In this document: positions 1 to 5,857 of the stretch, in pieces | How positions within the stretch are numbered: the first letter of the stretch is position 1 | Layout of the letters: every line of letters starts with the position of its first letter | DNA from: Pyrinomonadaceae bacterium | Lineage (GTDB): Bacteria; Acidobacteriota; Blastocatellia; Pyrinomonadales; Pyrinomonadaceae | DNA length: 7,299 bases | Direction of reading: 5' to 3' | Assembly (NCBI GenBank): GCA_025929655.1 | Contig: JAICPV010000100.1 | Location: forward strand, 1 to 7,299 | Made by a program: the position numbers and the translations under genes | Notes under the pieces: model-generated | Databases searched by the model: none | Told to the model about the DNA's origin: nothing | What the model saw: the letters and a program-made list of their open reading frames with translations, nothing else

Positions 1-468
1 GAATGGAATTATCATCAGACGCTCGTTCGCAAAAAGATAAGCAACGTCGTTTCAATTTCGGCGGACTACACATACGAAGCCGGCCGGGATATATTGCGGC
101 AGGCGATCCGATTTAAGCCGCCTAAAGGAAAACCGCTCGACACGATACTCTTCGAGAACTATGAACAACTGTCTCCGGAGGTTGGATACGGATTCAATAT
201 TTTCGGGGATAAGCAATTCTGGAAGCGTCTCACGATCGGCGGCGGGTTCGCCCGCATCGACCGGCCGCTGCTGAATGGAGACCGTTTCCCGCAGGGGAAC
301 CGGCTCTATATGACCTCCAACCTGCGTATATCGCGGGAGTTTTCTGTCAGTACCGCGTTGATCCATGGCGTCGGGGATCTGCCGGCCGCCTCGACACCGC
401 GGACGCGCCTCGACATAATACTCACTTACAACATTCTAGAGTCGCTGCGACGGCACAAAGTGCTGTAG
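1..468 (+). CDS. 3' part of an unrecognised, possibly outer-membrane beta-barrel protein
   Basis: Frame 1 is open from the first base to a TAG at 466-468, giving 155 residues of a protein whose start lies left of the window. I do not recognise the family. The C-terminal half has alternating polar/hydrophobic stretches separated by short turns, for example around KRLTIGGGFARI, NRLYMTSNLRISREFSVSTA and TRLDIILTYNIL, which is how transmembrane beta-strands of outer-membrane barrels look. The last residues are basic (RRHKVL) rather than the aromatic end typical of BAM substrates, so a barrel is only a suggestion. No catalytic motif is visible. It points toward the minus-strand operon and is separated from it by 585 bases. 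That the frame is coding is likely; the function is unknown. Confidence 0.7.
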   Translation, partial: EWNYHQTLVRKKISNVVSISADYTYEAGRDILRQAIRFKPPKGKPLDTILFENYEQLSPEVGYGFNIFGDKQFWKRLTIGGGFARIDRPLLNGDRFPQGNRLYMTSNLRISREFSVSTALIHGVGDLPAASTPRTRLDIILTYNILESLRRHKVL

Positions 469-470
469 TG

Positions 471-490
471 TAATTCCTGATTAAGAATTA
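471..490. repeat. AT-rich inverted repeat just after the stop codon
   Basis: TAATTC at 471-476 is followed, after an 8-base loop, by its exact reverse complement GAATTA at 485-490. It begins 2 bases after the stop of the upstream gene, where a transcript end might be expected. The stem is AT-rich and no T-run follows, so it is a poor intrinsic terminator. It could stabilise the mRNA 3' end or be chance. Confidence 0.3.
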
Positions 491-599
491 GACGTATAGC
501 TTTTCCGACTCCCGTTCAAAATCCTCCGCGTCTTCCCCGGCAACAGCGCGGCCCTGCTAGCCTTCCCTTTGATACAACCTCCCTGTAAATACGGGCAAA

Positions 600-779
600 A
601 TGTTCGGACGGGCGTGTGAAGACTTTGCGAGCGGGACCCGAAGGCTAAGCGACTATCAAACGAGCGAGGGCAACCTGCCCCGCGCCGTGCGATTCCGCGC
701 GAGATATTTGAACGGCAACAACCCCGTTCGGCAGAATTCGGATACGGTGAACGTGGTGACGATACCTCAAAGGCAGTGA
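600..779 (+). CDS. candidate small ORF, 59 residues, unrecognised
   Basis: This frame is open from 573 (after a TGA at 570-572) to a TGA at 777-779, with an ATG at 600. The predicted protein is 59 residues and rich in Arg, Asn and Gln. Its second half, including RAVRFRARYLNGNNP, uses codons ending mostly in G or C, as a genuine gene in this genome would. A possible weak Shine-Dalgarno (GGG at 593-595) lies 4 bases before the ATG. There is no signal peptide, membrane segment or known motif. A 6-base inverted repeat (GAACGG 710-715 with CCGTTC 724-729) lies inside it. The stop codon runs directly into a heptanucleotide tandem repeat and palindromic elements follow, so it may equally be a decayed gene tail or part of a dispersed repeat. 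I infer coding only from reading style; no function is proposed. Confidence 0.3.
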   Translation: MFGRACEDFASGTRRLSDYQTSEGNLPRAVRFRARYLNGNNPVRQNSDTVNVVTIPQRQ

Positions 780-806
780 ATAGCTGATAGTGGACAGTGG
801 ATAGTT
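776..806. repeat. degenerate heptanucleotide tandem repeat, consensus GTGGATA
   Basis: Four consecutive 7-base units plus a partial fifth are visible: GTGAATA (776-782), GCTGATA (783-789), GTGGACA (790-796), GTGGATA (797-803), then GTT (804-806). The phase is kept exactly throughout, so this is a true tandem repeat rather than a biased stretch. It overlaps the TGA of the small ORF and supplies stops in several frames. Short tandem heptamer repeats of this kind occur in the intergenic DNA of several bacterial groups, with unknown role. Confidence 0.6.
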
Positions 807-849
807 AAAGAAGGGCGGCTTGGAAAACGGGCCGCTTGATTTTGTGTCG

Positions 850-912
850 GAAGCCCGACTGTCAAGGAGGGCGCCCGCCAATTATCGGGTGCGCTTACTT
901 CGTGCAGGCTTC
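850..912. repeat. REP-like imperfect palindrome (63 bases)
   Basis: Two related arms face each other. The left arm (850-877) starts GAAGCCCG, then ACTGTC, then AAGGAGGGCG and CCG. The right arm (886-912), read on the minus strand from 912, starts GAAGCCTG, then CACG, then AAGTAAGCGC and ACCCG. They share the pattern GAAGCCYG, 4-6 bases, then AAGKARG. The centre is a compact hairpin: 871-877 pairs with 886-892 (six Watson-Crick pairs and one G-T) around an 8-base AT-rich loop. A single extra right arm lies at 997-1032. This arrangement, a palindromic pair plus a solo half, is typical of dispersed REP-like elements. Whether it is repeated elsewhere in the genome cannot be seen here. Confidence 0.5.
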
Positions 913-994
913 TGCAAGAGCGGGGGCAGGCCCTCTTCCTAACTGCGATCGGTTGAGTTGTTTGCACTTTATTAGTGGCGTCTGGATGTAGATA

Positions 995-1016
995 AAGCCC
1001 TTACTTCTGCGGGCTT
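995..1016 (-). terminator. weak terminator-like hairpin downstream of arginase
   Basis: Read on the minus strand, AAGCCC (1016-1011) pairs perfectly with GGGCTT (1000-995) around a 10-base loop, and the transcript continues TATCT. The hairpin lies 37 bases beyond the arginase stop, a plausible operon end. The T-run is short and the hairpin belongs to the repeat copy at 997-1032, so termination is inferred. A smaller stem (GGGA 1027-1030 with TCCC 1036-1039) sits between it and the gene. Confidence 0.3.
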
Positions 1017-1032
1017 CTGTAAGGCCGGGAGC
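997..1032. repeat. second copy of the palindrome's right arm (direct repeat of 891-927)
   Basis: Aligned by eye with 891-927, this segment matches at 30 of 37 columns with one single-base gap; shared blocks include CTTACTTC and GGCTTCTG. It has the same orientation as the first copy, which starts 106 bases upstream, but lacks the opposite arm, so it is a solo half-element. On the minus strand it forms the hairpin described as a possible terminator of the arginase operon. Confidence 0.5.
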
Positions 1033-1053
1033 TTATCCCCGCGCTTTTATCGC

Positions 1054-1998
1054 TTAGAGGATGGTTTTGCCGAGCGCGGAGAGGATGAGCTCGCAGGCGA
1101 GTTCGACGGTGATGTTCGATTGGTCGAGGAGCGGGTTGACCTCGACGATCTCGAAGGAGCGCATGCCGCCGTGTTCGGCGATGATCTCGAGAGCGAGATG
1201 GGCTTCGCGATAGGTGGCACCGCCGCGAACCAGCGTTCCGGAACCGGGAGCGAACCGCGGATCGATCATGTCGATATCGAAAGTGACGGCGTAGCCGCCC
1301 GACGCACGCGAAGCGATCGCGATGGCGTCTTCGACGCAGGCCATCATCCCGCGTTTGTCGATATCGCTCATCGTGAAGAAATTGTCGCGAAGCCCGAGCT
1401 CTTCGACGCGACGGCGCTCGCCGGCATCAAGATCGCGGCCGCCGACGTGGGCCAGGAACTGGGGCTTCAGCTTCGGTGCAAAGCCGGCGAGATTGACCAG
1501 GTCCGCAGGGCCTTCGCCGAGCAGTATCGAGAGCGGCATGCCGTGGATGTTGCCGGAAGGCGAGGTTTCGGGCGTAGTGATGTCGGCGTGGGCGTCGAAC
1601 CAGATCAGCCCGGCGTCCTGCCCCTGCTCTTTAAAATGCGACGCCACGCCCGAGAACGTCCCGATCGCGATACTGTGGTCGCCGCCAAGTATTACGGGCA
1701 TCGAGCCGCCGTCGAGTATCGATCTGATCGCAGGCACGGCTACCTCGAATGTGGCCTTCATCTCGGCGAGATACCTCGTGCGGGACCCTGTTTCGGGCGC
1801 GGCCGTGGGCTTTGTAATCTCGATATTGCCGAGGTCGGTGAGCTCGCAGCCGAGCTCGACGATGTGTTCATAGAGCAGCTTTCCGCGTATCCTCGACGCG
1901 CGCATCGCCTCGACGCCGAGCTCGCTGCCGGTCTGCCCGGCGCCGTAGCCCAGCGGGATGCCGACGAGCGATACATTCTTTTTGGCGTTGCCGTTCAT
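1054..1998 (-). CDS. rocF: arginase
   Basis: This gene encodes a predicted 314-residue cytosolic enzyme hydrolysing L-arginine to ornithine and urea with a binuclear manganese centre. The ureohydrolase signatures are all present: GGDHS (105-109, His108), DAHAD (135-139, Asp135, His137, Asp139) and FDIDMIDP (240-247, Asp241 and Asp243) supply the metal ligands. The stretch TSPSGNIHGMP (145-155), together with EVNP (286-289, including the substrate-binding glutamate), is characteristic of arginases rather than agmatinases. Length fits the family (about 300). The ATG at 1998 is 5 bases after the HPr stop with no obvious ribosome-binding site, suggesting translational coupling. It is the last gene of the operon; an arginase behind rapZ-EIIA-HPr is unusual and hints that arginine or nitrogen use is tied to PTS status. 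Substrate specificity is inferred from motifs only; formimidoylglutamase or another ureohydrolase is less likely. Confidence 0.92.
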   Translation of the reverse strand: MNGNAKKNVSLVGIPLGYGAGQTGSELGVEAMRASRIRGKLLYEHIVELGCELTDLGNIEITKPTAAPETGSRTRYLAEMKATFEVAVPAIRSILDGGSMPVILGGDHSIAIGTFSGVASHFKEQGQDAGLIWFDAHADITTPETSPSGNIHGMPLSILLGEGPADLVNLAGFAPKLKPQFLAHVGGRDLDAGERRRVEELGLRDNFFTMSDIDKRGMMACVEDAIAIASRASGGYAVTFDIDMIDPRFAPGSGTLVRGGATYREAHLALEIIAEHGGMRSFEIVEVNPLLDQSNITVELACELILSALGKTIL

Positions 1999-2003
1999 TT
2001 GAA

Positions 2004-2276
2004 TCAGATCTCGCCGAAGCCTTTCTGGATCAGGTCCTTGACAGCTACCAAGGCGGCCGATTCGTCCGATCCTTCTACTTCGATGACGAGCTCGGTTCCC
2101 TCTTTGGCCCCGAGCTCGAGGATGCCGAGTATCGAACGCGCGTCGGCCCGGCGATCCCGGTTCGGGCGGACGATCGTGATGCTGCTTTCAAACTGGGAGG
2201 TTAGCTTGACGATCTTCGCCGCCGCTCTCATGTGCAGGCCCAGTGGATTGACGAGCGTGACACGGGCGTCCTGCAT
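2004..2276 (-). CDS. ptsH: HPr phosphocarrier protein
   Basis: HPr is the small cytosolic phosphocarrier that takes phosphate from enzyme I on a histidine and passes it to EIIA domains. The 90-residue product matches family length. The active-site loop PLGLHMRAAA (11-20) puts His15 and Arg17 at their classic positions, with Ala in place of the usual Pro at 18. The regulatory-serine segment RSILGILELG (47-56) keeps Ser48, equivalent to Ser46 of Bacillus HPr, the target of HPr kinase. The ATG at 2276 is chosen because the fold begins there and it lies 1 base after the EIIA stop (TAGAATG); upstream in-frame codons lie inside the EIIA gene and do not look like HPr. Neither enzyme I nor HPr kinase is encoded in the window, so the source of phosphate at both sites must lie elsewhere. 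Confidence 0.93.
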   Translation of the reverse strand: MQDARVTLVNPLGLHMRAAAKIVKLTSQFESSITIVRPNRDRRADARSILGILELGAKEGTELVIEVEGSDESAALVAVKDLIQKGFGEI

Positions 2277-2277
2277 T

Positions 2278-2697
2278 CTAAATTGTCTTGTGGATCTCAA
2301 GCAGTGCGCCGGTACGGTAGATGCTTTGTTTCCCTTGCTCTTCGACGGACTTCGCGATCTCGGCGAGCGTGACATTGCCGTTCGTCGTGGCGAGCTTCAA
2401 AACCATTGGCAGGTTCACGCCGGTCACGAGCTCGACCTCGTCCTGCTTGATGAACATCGCGGAAATGTTGGTCGGCGTGCCGCCGAACATATCGGTCAGC
2501 AAAAGCACACCGCGGCCGGCGGAGACCTGCTTTATCGCGCGCTCGATCTCTTTCTTCGCCGCCTCGACATCGTCGTGCCAGCCGATCGAAACGGCGGTTA
2601 TGTTTCGCAATTCGCCGACGACAGTTTCAGCGGCCGAGAGCAGTTCGTTCGCTACCTGGCCGTGAGAAACGATCACGCCGCCTATTCTTGGATCCAT
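2278..2697 (-). CDS. PTS EIIA component, mannose (EIIA-Man) family
   Basis: The 139-residue protein is a stand-alone EIIA domain of the mannose/fructose/sorbose family. It accepts phosphate from HPr on a histidine and would normally hand it to EIIB. The N-terminal strand GGVIVSHGQVA places the phosphorylated His at residue 12. The segment TDMFGGTPTN (68-77) contains Asp69, which corresponds to the active-site aspartate of E. coli ManX, and LVTGVNLPMVLKL follows, as in the family. No EIIB, EIIC or EIID gene is seen, so a regulatory rather than sugar-transport role is likely, as for other EIIA-Man genes next to rapZ. The start ATG at 2697 has a good AGGGGA (2707-2712) 9 bases upstream. The gap to rapZ is 20 bases, and HPr starts 1 base after the stop, supporting one transcript and a working EIIA-HPr pair. 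Confidence 0.9.
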   Translation of the reverse strand: MDPRIGGVIVSHGQVANELLSAAETVVGELRNITAVSIGWHDDVEAAKKEIERAIKQVSAGRGVLLLTDMFGGTPTNISAMFIKQDEVELVTGVNLPMVLKLATTNGNVTLAEIAKSVEEQGKQSIYRTGALLEIHKTI

Positions 2698-2717
2698 TTT
2701 TCGGGTTCCCCTATCAA

Positions 2718-3614
2718 CTATTTTTGCATATCGCGGTGGGCCGCGGAAACGGCGAATCCGTCTTTCTTTAGCAGCTTGCGGAGCGCATTCGCGACCATTA
2801 CGGAACGATGACGCCCGCCCGTGCAGCCGATCCCAACAGTCAGGTACGACTTCCCTTCCCGCGCGTAAAAGGGCAGCAGATACCGAAGCAGGTCGTGGAA
2901 ACGATCGACCGTTTCCGCCACATCCTTTTCATGGTTGAGATATTTCACGATCGCGCGGTCCTCGCCCGTAAGTTCGCGGAGCGACGGCTCGAAATATGGA
3001 TTGGGCAGATGACGAACGTCGAACATGAGATCCACGTCCCTCGGACTTCCGTACTTGTGACCGAAGCTGAGTATTTGTATCTTCAGCGGCGCCGAAGCCT
3101 TCTTTTCGCTAAACCTCTCGAGCAGCATACGGCGAAGGCTATGCACCGTGAGGTCCGAGGTGTCGATGATGAGATCGGCCTTCGACCGCAGATGGTCGAG
3201 CGCCGCGCGTTCCGCCTTGATCGATGCCCGCAGGCCCTTGCCGGTGTCGGCCGGATGCGGACGACGCGTTTCGGAGAAGCGGCGTTGAAGAACTTCGTCG
3301 GACGCTTCGAAAAAAAGAATAAGGGGATTCAGGGATTTCTTTCTGAGGCGCTCGATCTCTTTGAGAATGTCCTCGAGAAAATGCCTTTCGCGAATGTTAA
3401 TGACGAGAGCGGCCTTTTCGATCGCTTTCGCCGATTCGCCATCCGGCTGCAGCAGCCTCGCAAATGTCGGGAGCATCGTGACGGGGAGATTATCGACGCA
3501 AAAGTAGCCGAGATCCTCAAAGGCATTGGTTGCGGAGCTCATGCCTGAGCCGCTCAGGCCCGTGATTATTACCAATCTGGCAGGCCCTTCGGGTTGCTTT
3601 TTTTTGGAGGGCAT
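2718..3614 (-). CDS. rapZ: RapZ / YvcJ family nucleotide- and RNA-binding protein
   Basis: RapZ has an N-terminal P-loop domain and a C-terminal domain that in E. coli binds the small RNA GlmZ and controls amino-sugar synthesis; in other phyla the role is unclear. The 298-residue product shows nearly all family blocks: EDLGYFCVDNLP (33-44), FFEASDEVLQRRFSETRRPH (101-120), SFGHKYG (183-189) with FDVRHLPNPY (198-207), and the C-terminal GIGCTGGRHRSV (261-272). The striking exception is the Walker A loop, GLSGSGMSS (19-27): the invariant lysine is Met25, encoded by ATG at 3542-3540, one base from AAG. This should weaken phosphate binding unless the lineage compensates. The rest of the gene is intact, so it is not an obvious pseudogene. 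It starts 4 bases after the hpf stop. hprK, which often sits just before rapZ, is absent. Confidence 0.93.
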   Translation of the reverse strand: MPSKKKQPEGPARLVIITGLSGSGMSSATNAFEDLGYFCVDNLPVTMLPTFARLLQPDGESAKAIEKAALVINIRERHFLEDILKEIERLRKKSLNPLILFFEASDEVLQRRFSETRRPHPADTGKGLRASIKAERAALDHLRSKADLIIDTSDLTVHSLRRMLLERFSEKKASAPLKIQILSFGHKYGSPRDVDLMFDVRHLPNPYFEPSLRELTGEDRAIVKYLNHEKDVAETVDRFHDLLRYLLPFYAREGKSYLTVGIGCTGGRHRSVMVANALRKLLKKDGFAVSAAHRDMQK

Positions 3615-3618
3615 CGAT

Positions 3619-4149
3619 CTAAGGCTCGATCAGGCCGAAATTTCCGTCCTTGCGTTTGAAGATCACCGAGATCTTTTCGGTCTCTGCGTTTCTGAAAACC
3701 AGGAAGCTGTTGCCGTCGCCGTTCAGCATCAGGGCGGCTTCTTCGGGCATGACCGGCTTAACGTTATATCCGCGCGCGTTGATGATGCGCGGACCCGCCG
3801 GTGCCGGTCTCAAATCGGCGGTGCGCTGAGTTGCTTCACCGACTTTGACAGCGCGATGCGACCGGTCGATCACCTTGTTCTTTAGTTTCAATGCCTGCTT
3901 CTCGATCTTGTCGATGGATTGCGACAACGATTTATACATGTCCGAATTGAGTGTCGTCGCCGTTAAAACATCGTTCCGCCAGTTTACGACTATCTCCGAA
4001 CGATGCCGGCCGCGTTCGACCTCGATGATGATATGTGCACGGACAGGTTTCTTGCCGAAAATATGTTCGATCCTTTTGAAATGGTCCTCCACGTGAGCAC
4101 GTAATGCGGGTGTCACTTCGATATGGCGTCCCGAATACTCGAATTTCAT
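3619..4149 (-). CDS. hpf: long-form ribosome hibernation promoting factor
   Basis: HPF binds the 30S subunit in stationary phase or starvation; the long form causes 100S ribosome dimers through its C-terminal domain. The 176-residue product begins MKFEYSGRHIEVTPALRAH, a typical RaiA/HPF N-terminal beta-alpha start. It carries the dimerisation domain at its end: ARGYNVKPVMPEEAALMLNG, FLVFRNAETEKISVIFKRKD and GNFGLIEP. A low-conservation linker around TADLRPAPAGPR joins the two. I place the start at the ATG at 4149 because GGGGA (4158-4154) precedes it by 4 bases and homology begins there. A TTG at 4194, overlapping the rpoN stop, would add 15 residues without clear HPF similarity. The position directly behind rpoN is the usual one for hpf in many Gram-negatives. 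Confidence 0.92.
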   Translation of the reverse strand: MKFEYSGRHIEVTPALRAHVEDHFKRIEHIFGKKPVRAHIIIEVERGRHRSEIVVNWRNDVLTATTLNSDMYKSLSQSIDKIEKQALKLKNKVIDRSHRAVKVGEATQRTADLRPAPAGPRIINARGYNVKPVMPEEAALMLNGDGNSFLVFRNAETEKISVIFKRKDGNFGLIEP

Positions 4150-4153
4150 ATTG

Positions 4154-4158
4154 TCCCC
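4154..4158 (-). promoter_or_regulatory. ribosome binding site deciding the hpf start
   Basis: On the minus strand GGGGA is followed by CAAT and then the ATG at 4149-4147. It is one of the clearer Shine-Dalgarno sequences in this operon and favours this start over the TTG at 4194, which lies inside the end of rpoN. Confidence 0.55.
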
Positions 4159-4190
4159 AAAATTGTAAATTTGACCGGTCTTAGGCGATG

Positions 4191-5759
4191 TCAAACCACA
4201 GTCTTGCGCTCGCGCGAGCCGGGAATATGCATTTGGTCCCGGTATTTCGCGACCGTTCGGCGCGAGAGCTTCACGCCGCCCTTGCTCAGGCGTTTCACGA
4301 TCTCTTCGTCTGTGAGCGGGTTTTTCGAATCCTCCTCTTCGATCATTTTCTTGATGCCGAGCTTCAGGATGCGGGTCGAGACCTCTTCGCCTTCCTCGTT
4401 CATCATCCCTTCGCTGAAGAAACGACGAAGCTCGATGACGCCCTGCGGGGTATGTGCGTACTTGCGATTGACGACTCGCGAGATCGTAGACAGGTGCATA
4501 CCGATGTCCTCGGCAATGTCCTTTAGCATCATCGGCTTAATGTGCTGCACGCCGTGATCGAGGAAATCGCGTTGGCGCCGGACAATACATTCGACGACGC
4601 GGTAGATCGTCTGCCGCCGGTGCTCGATGTTGCGAAGCAAGTCGACGGCGGAACGCATTTTTTCTTTAATAAAATCCTTTGCTTCCTTTGACGTATCGCT
4701 CTGGTCCAGGAGCTGGTGATAGGTGTTGCTGATACGAAGCCGCGGGCTGCCTTCGTCCGTGAAATAGATCACGTATTCGTCGTCGACCTTCTCGATATAA
4801 ACTTCCGGAGCAACATAAGAAGCTTCTTCGGACGAATAGCGCCGTCCGGGATACGGATCCAATGTCTTTATGAAATCAAGCTCTGCATTTAGCGCCTGGA
4901 CATCATATCCAGTTGCTTTGGAGAGATGCTGCAGCCTATGCGGCTGAAGATCCTCGAAGTAATAGCGAACCAGCTCGGATGCGAGAGTATTATCTTCGCC
5001 CTGTGACTTCATCTGTGCCAGCAGACATTCTTTTACGTCCAGCGCGCCACAGCCGACGGGCTCGAGCGACATTACGACCGATCGGGCCTTTTCGACGGTT
5101 TCAGACGAACATCCCGACGAGGTTGCGATCTCTTCGGTATCGGCAACGAAGCGTCCGTCTTCGTCCAAATTGCCGATGATATTGATCGCGGCTCGTTCCA
5201 GATGTGGCGGGATGTCCAAAAGCCGGAGCTGCCATTCGAGGTGCTCGCCGAGCGACGGGCCTTTTGTTAAGAATTGCTCGAAGCTTGGAGCGTCTTCTTT
5301 GTATTCAACTTCCTGTGTCTTGTATCCGGGATCAAGATAATCCTGGAACTCGCGGCCGAAATCGATCTCCTCGAACGAATCCCCGGATTCGGCCAGCGGT
5401 TCGGGCGTATCTTCCTGAAATGTTTCCGGTTCAATACCGTTCTCGGACGGCAAGACCGCTGTGATCGGTTCGGCAAAGTCTGCATCACCTGCTGAAAATG
5501 CAGATCCCGCTTCGATGTCATGCCCGTTCTCAAAGACCCCTTCGGTCCCGCCAGAGTTTTGATCGAGTATGTTTTCCGAGATCTCCTGTTCTTCCTCGCC
5601 CGGCTGCACTTCCTCCAAAAGCGGGTTGGCAACCATTTCCTGATCGATCAGCTCGTTGAGCTCCATCGACGTCATCTGCAGCATCTCGATGCGCTGGCGC
5701 AACTGCGGCGTGAGCACCATCTTTTGCTGCAATTGGGTTGAAAGGCGAAGCGACGACAT
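4191..5759 (-). CDS. rpoN: RNA polymerase sigma-54 factor
   Basis: Sigma-54 directs RNA polymerase to -24/-12 promoters and needs an AAA+ activator to open them. The 522-residue product has the three regions in order. Region I (about 1-50) is glutamine/leucine-rich, beginning SSLRLSTQLQQKMVLTPQLR and ending NPLLEE. A long acidic region II follows (about 50-150), full of Glu and Asp. The core-binding region comes next, and then a helix-turn-helix at about 411-434 (KDIAEDIGMHLSTISRVVNR). The RpoN box SRRTVAKYRD (499-508) recognises the -24 element. It is longer than E. coli RpoN (477), mainly because of region II. The ATG at 5759 begins the conserved N-terminus exactly, although no strong Shine-Dalgarno precedes it. 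A 98-base gap to lptB contains a candidate promoter. The stop overlaps a possible hpf TTG start. Confidence 0.95.
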   Translation of the reverse strand: MSSLRLSTQLQQKMVLTPQLRQRIEMLQMTSMELNELIDQEMVANPLLEEVQPGEEEQEISENILDQNSGGTEGVFENGHDIEAGSAFSAGDADFAEPITAVLPSENGIEPETFQEDTPEPLAESGDSFEEIDFGREFQDYLDPGYKTQEVEYKEDAPSFEQFLTKGPSLGEHLEWQLRLLDIPPHLERAAINIIGNLDEDGRFVADTEEIATSSGCSSETVEKARSVVMSLEPVGCGALDVKECLLAQMKSQGEDNTLASELVRYYFEDLQPHRLQHLSKATGYDVQALNAELDFIKTLDPYPGRRYSSEEASYVAPEVYIEKVDDEYVIYFTDEGSPRLRISNTYHQLLDQSDTSKEAKDFIKEKMRSAVDLLRNIEHRRQTIYRVVECIVRRQRDFLDHGVQHIKPMMLKDIAEDIGMHLSTISRVVNRKYAHTPQGVIELRRFFSEGMMNEEGEEVSTRILKLGIKKMIEEEDSKNPLTDEEIVKRLSKGGVKLSRRTVAKYRDQMHIPGSRERKTVV

Positions 5760-5818
5760 ACAAGATCGGTAAACTCTGTCGCACGAAAATGGACTGCACT
5801 ATCGTGACGACTACTTAA

Positions 5819-5847
5819 ATTATATGTTCTTTTGGGATAAAGGAAAA
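5819..5847 (-). promoter_or_regulatory. candidate sigma-70-type promoter for rpoN
   Basis: In the only sizeable gap of the operon (5760-5857) the minus strand carries a perfect TATAAT (5824-5819). Seventeen bases upstream is TTTTCC (5847-5842), which matches only 3 of 6 positions of TTGACA. The box lies about 60 bases before the rpoN ATG. The surrounding DNA is AT-rich compared with the genes. An internal promoter would let rpoN-hpf-rapZ-PTS-arginase be expressed apart from the LPS-transport genes. Inferred from sequence alone. Confidence 0.4.
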
Positions 5848-5857
5848 GAATTGCAAA

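Noticed and set aside
510..535. tRNA T-loop-like GTTCAAAATCC
   Set aside because: The flanking bases do not form a T-stem and no acceptor or anticodon arm is found nearby.
811..846. Hairpin GCGGC/GCCGC followed by TTGATTTT as a plus-strand terminator
   Set aside because: The stem is only 5 bases with an 11-base loop, the T-run is interrupted, and it lies over 340 bases after the nearest confident plus-strand gene.
645..967. Two minus-strand open frames of 66-78 codons in the intergenic gap
   Set aside because: They run through the heptamer repeat or palindrome and show no conserved motif; the plus-strand frame at 600-779 reads better.
776..1032. CRISPR array
   Set aside because: The repeats are degenerate heptamers and palindrome arms without regular unique spacers, and no cas gene is present.
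2277..2375. N-terminal extension of HPr by 33 residues
   Set aside because: It overlaps the EIIA coding sequence and is basic low-complexity; starting at 2276 puts the active His exactly at position 15.
1120..2811. A 563-codon plus-strand open frame
   Set aside because: It is exactly antisense to arginase, HPr, EIIA and the end of rapZ, all with strong motifs. Its translation is low-complexity and Arg/Asp-rich, a typical mirror of biased codons.
4150..4194. Longer hpf starting from TTG at 4194, overlapping the rpoN stop
   Set aside because: The extra 15 residues do not resemble HPF, and the ATG at 4149 has its own GGGGA ribosome-binding site.
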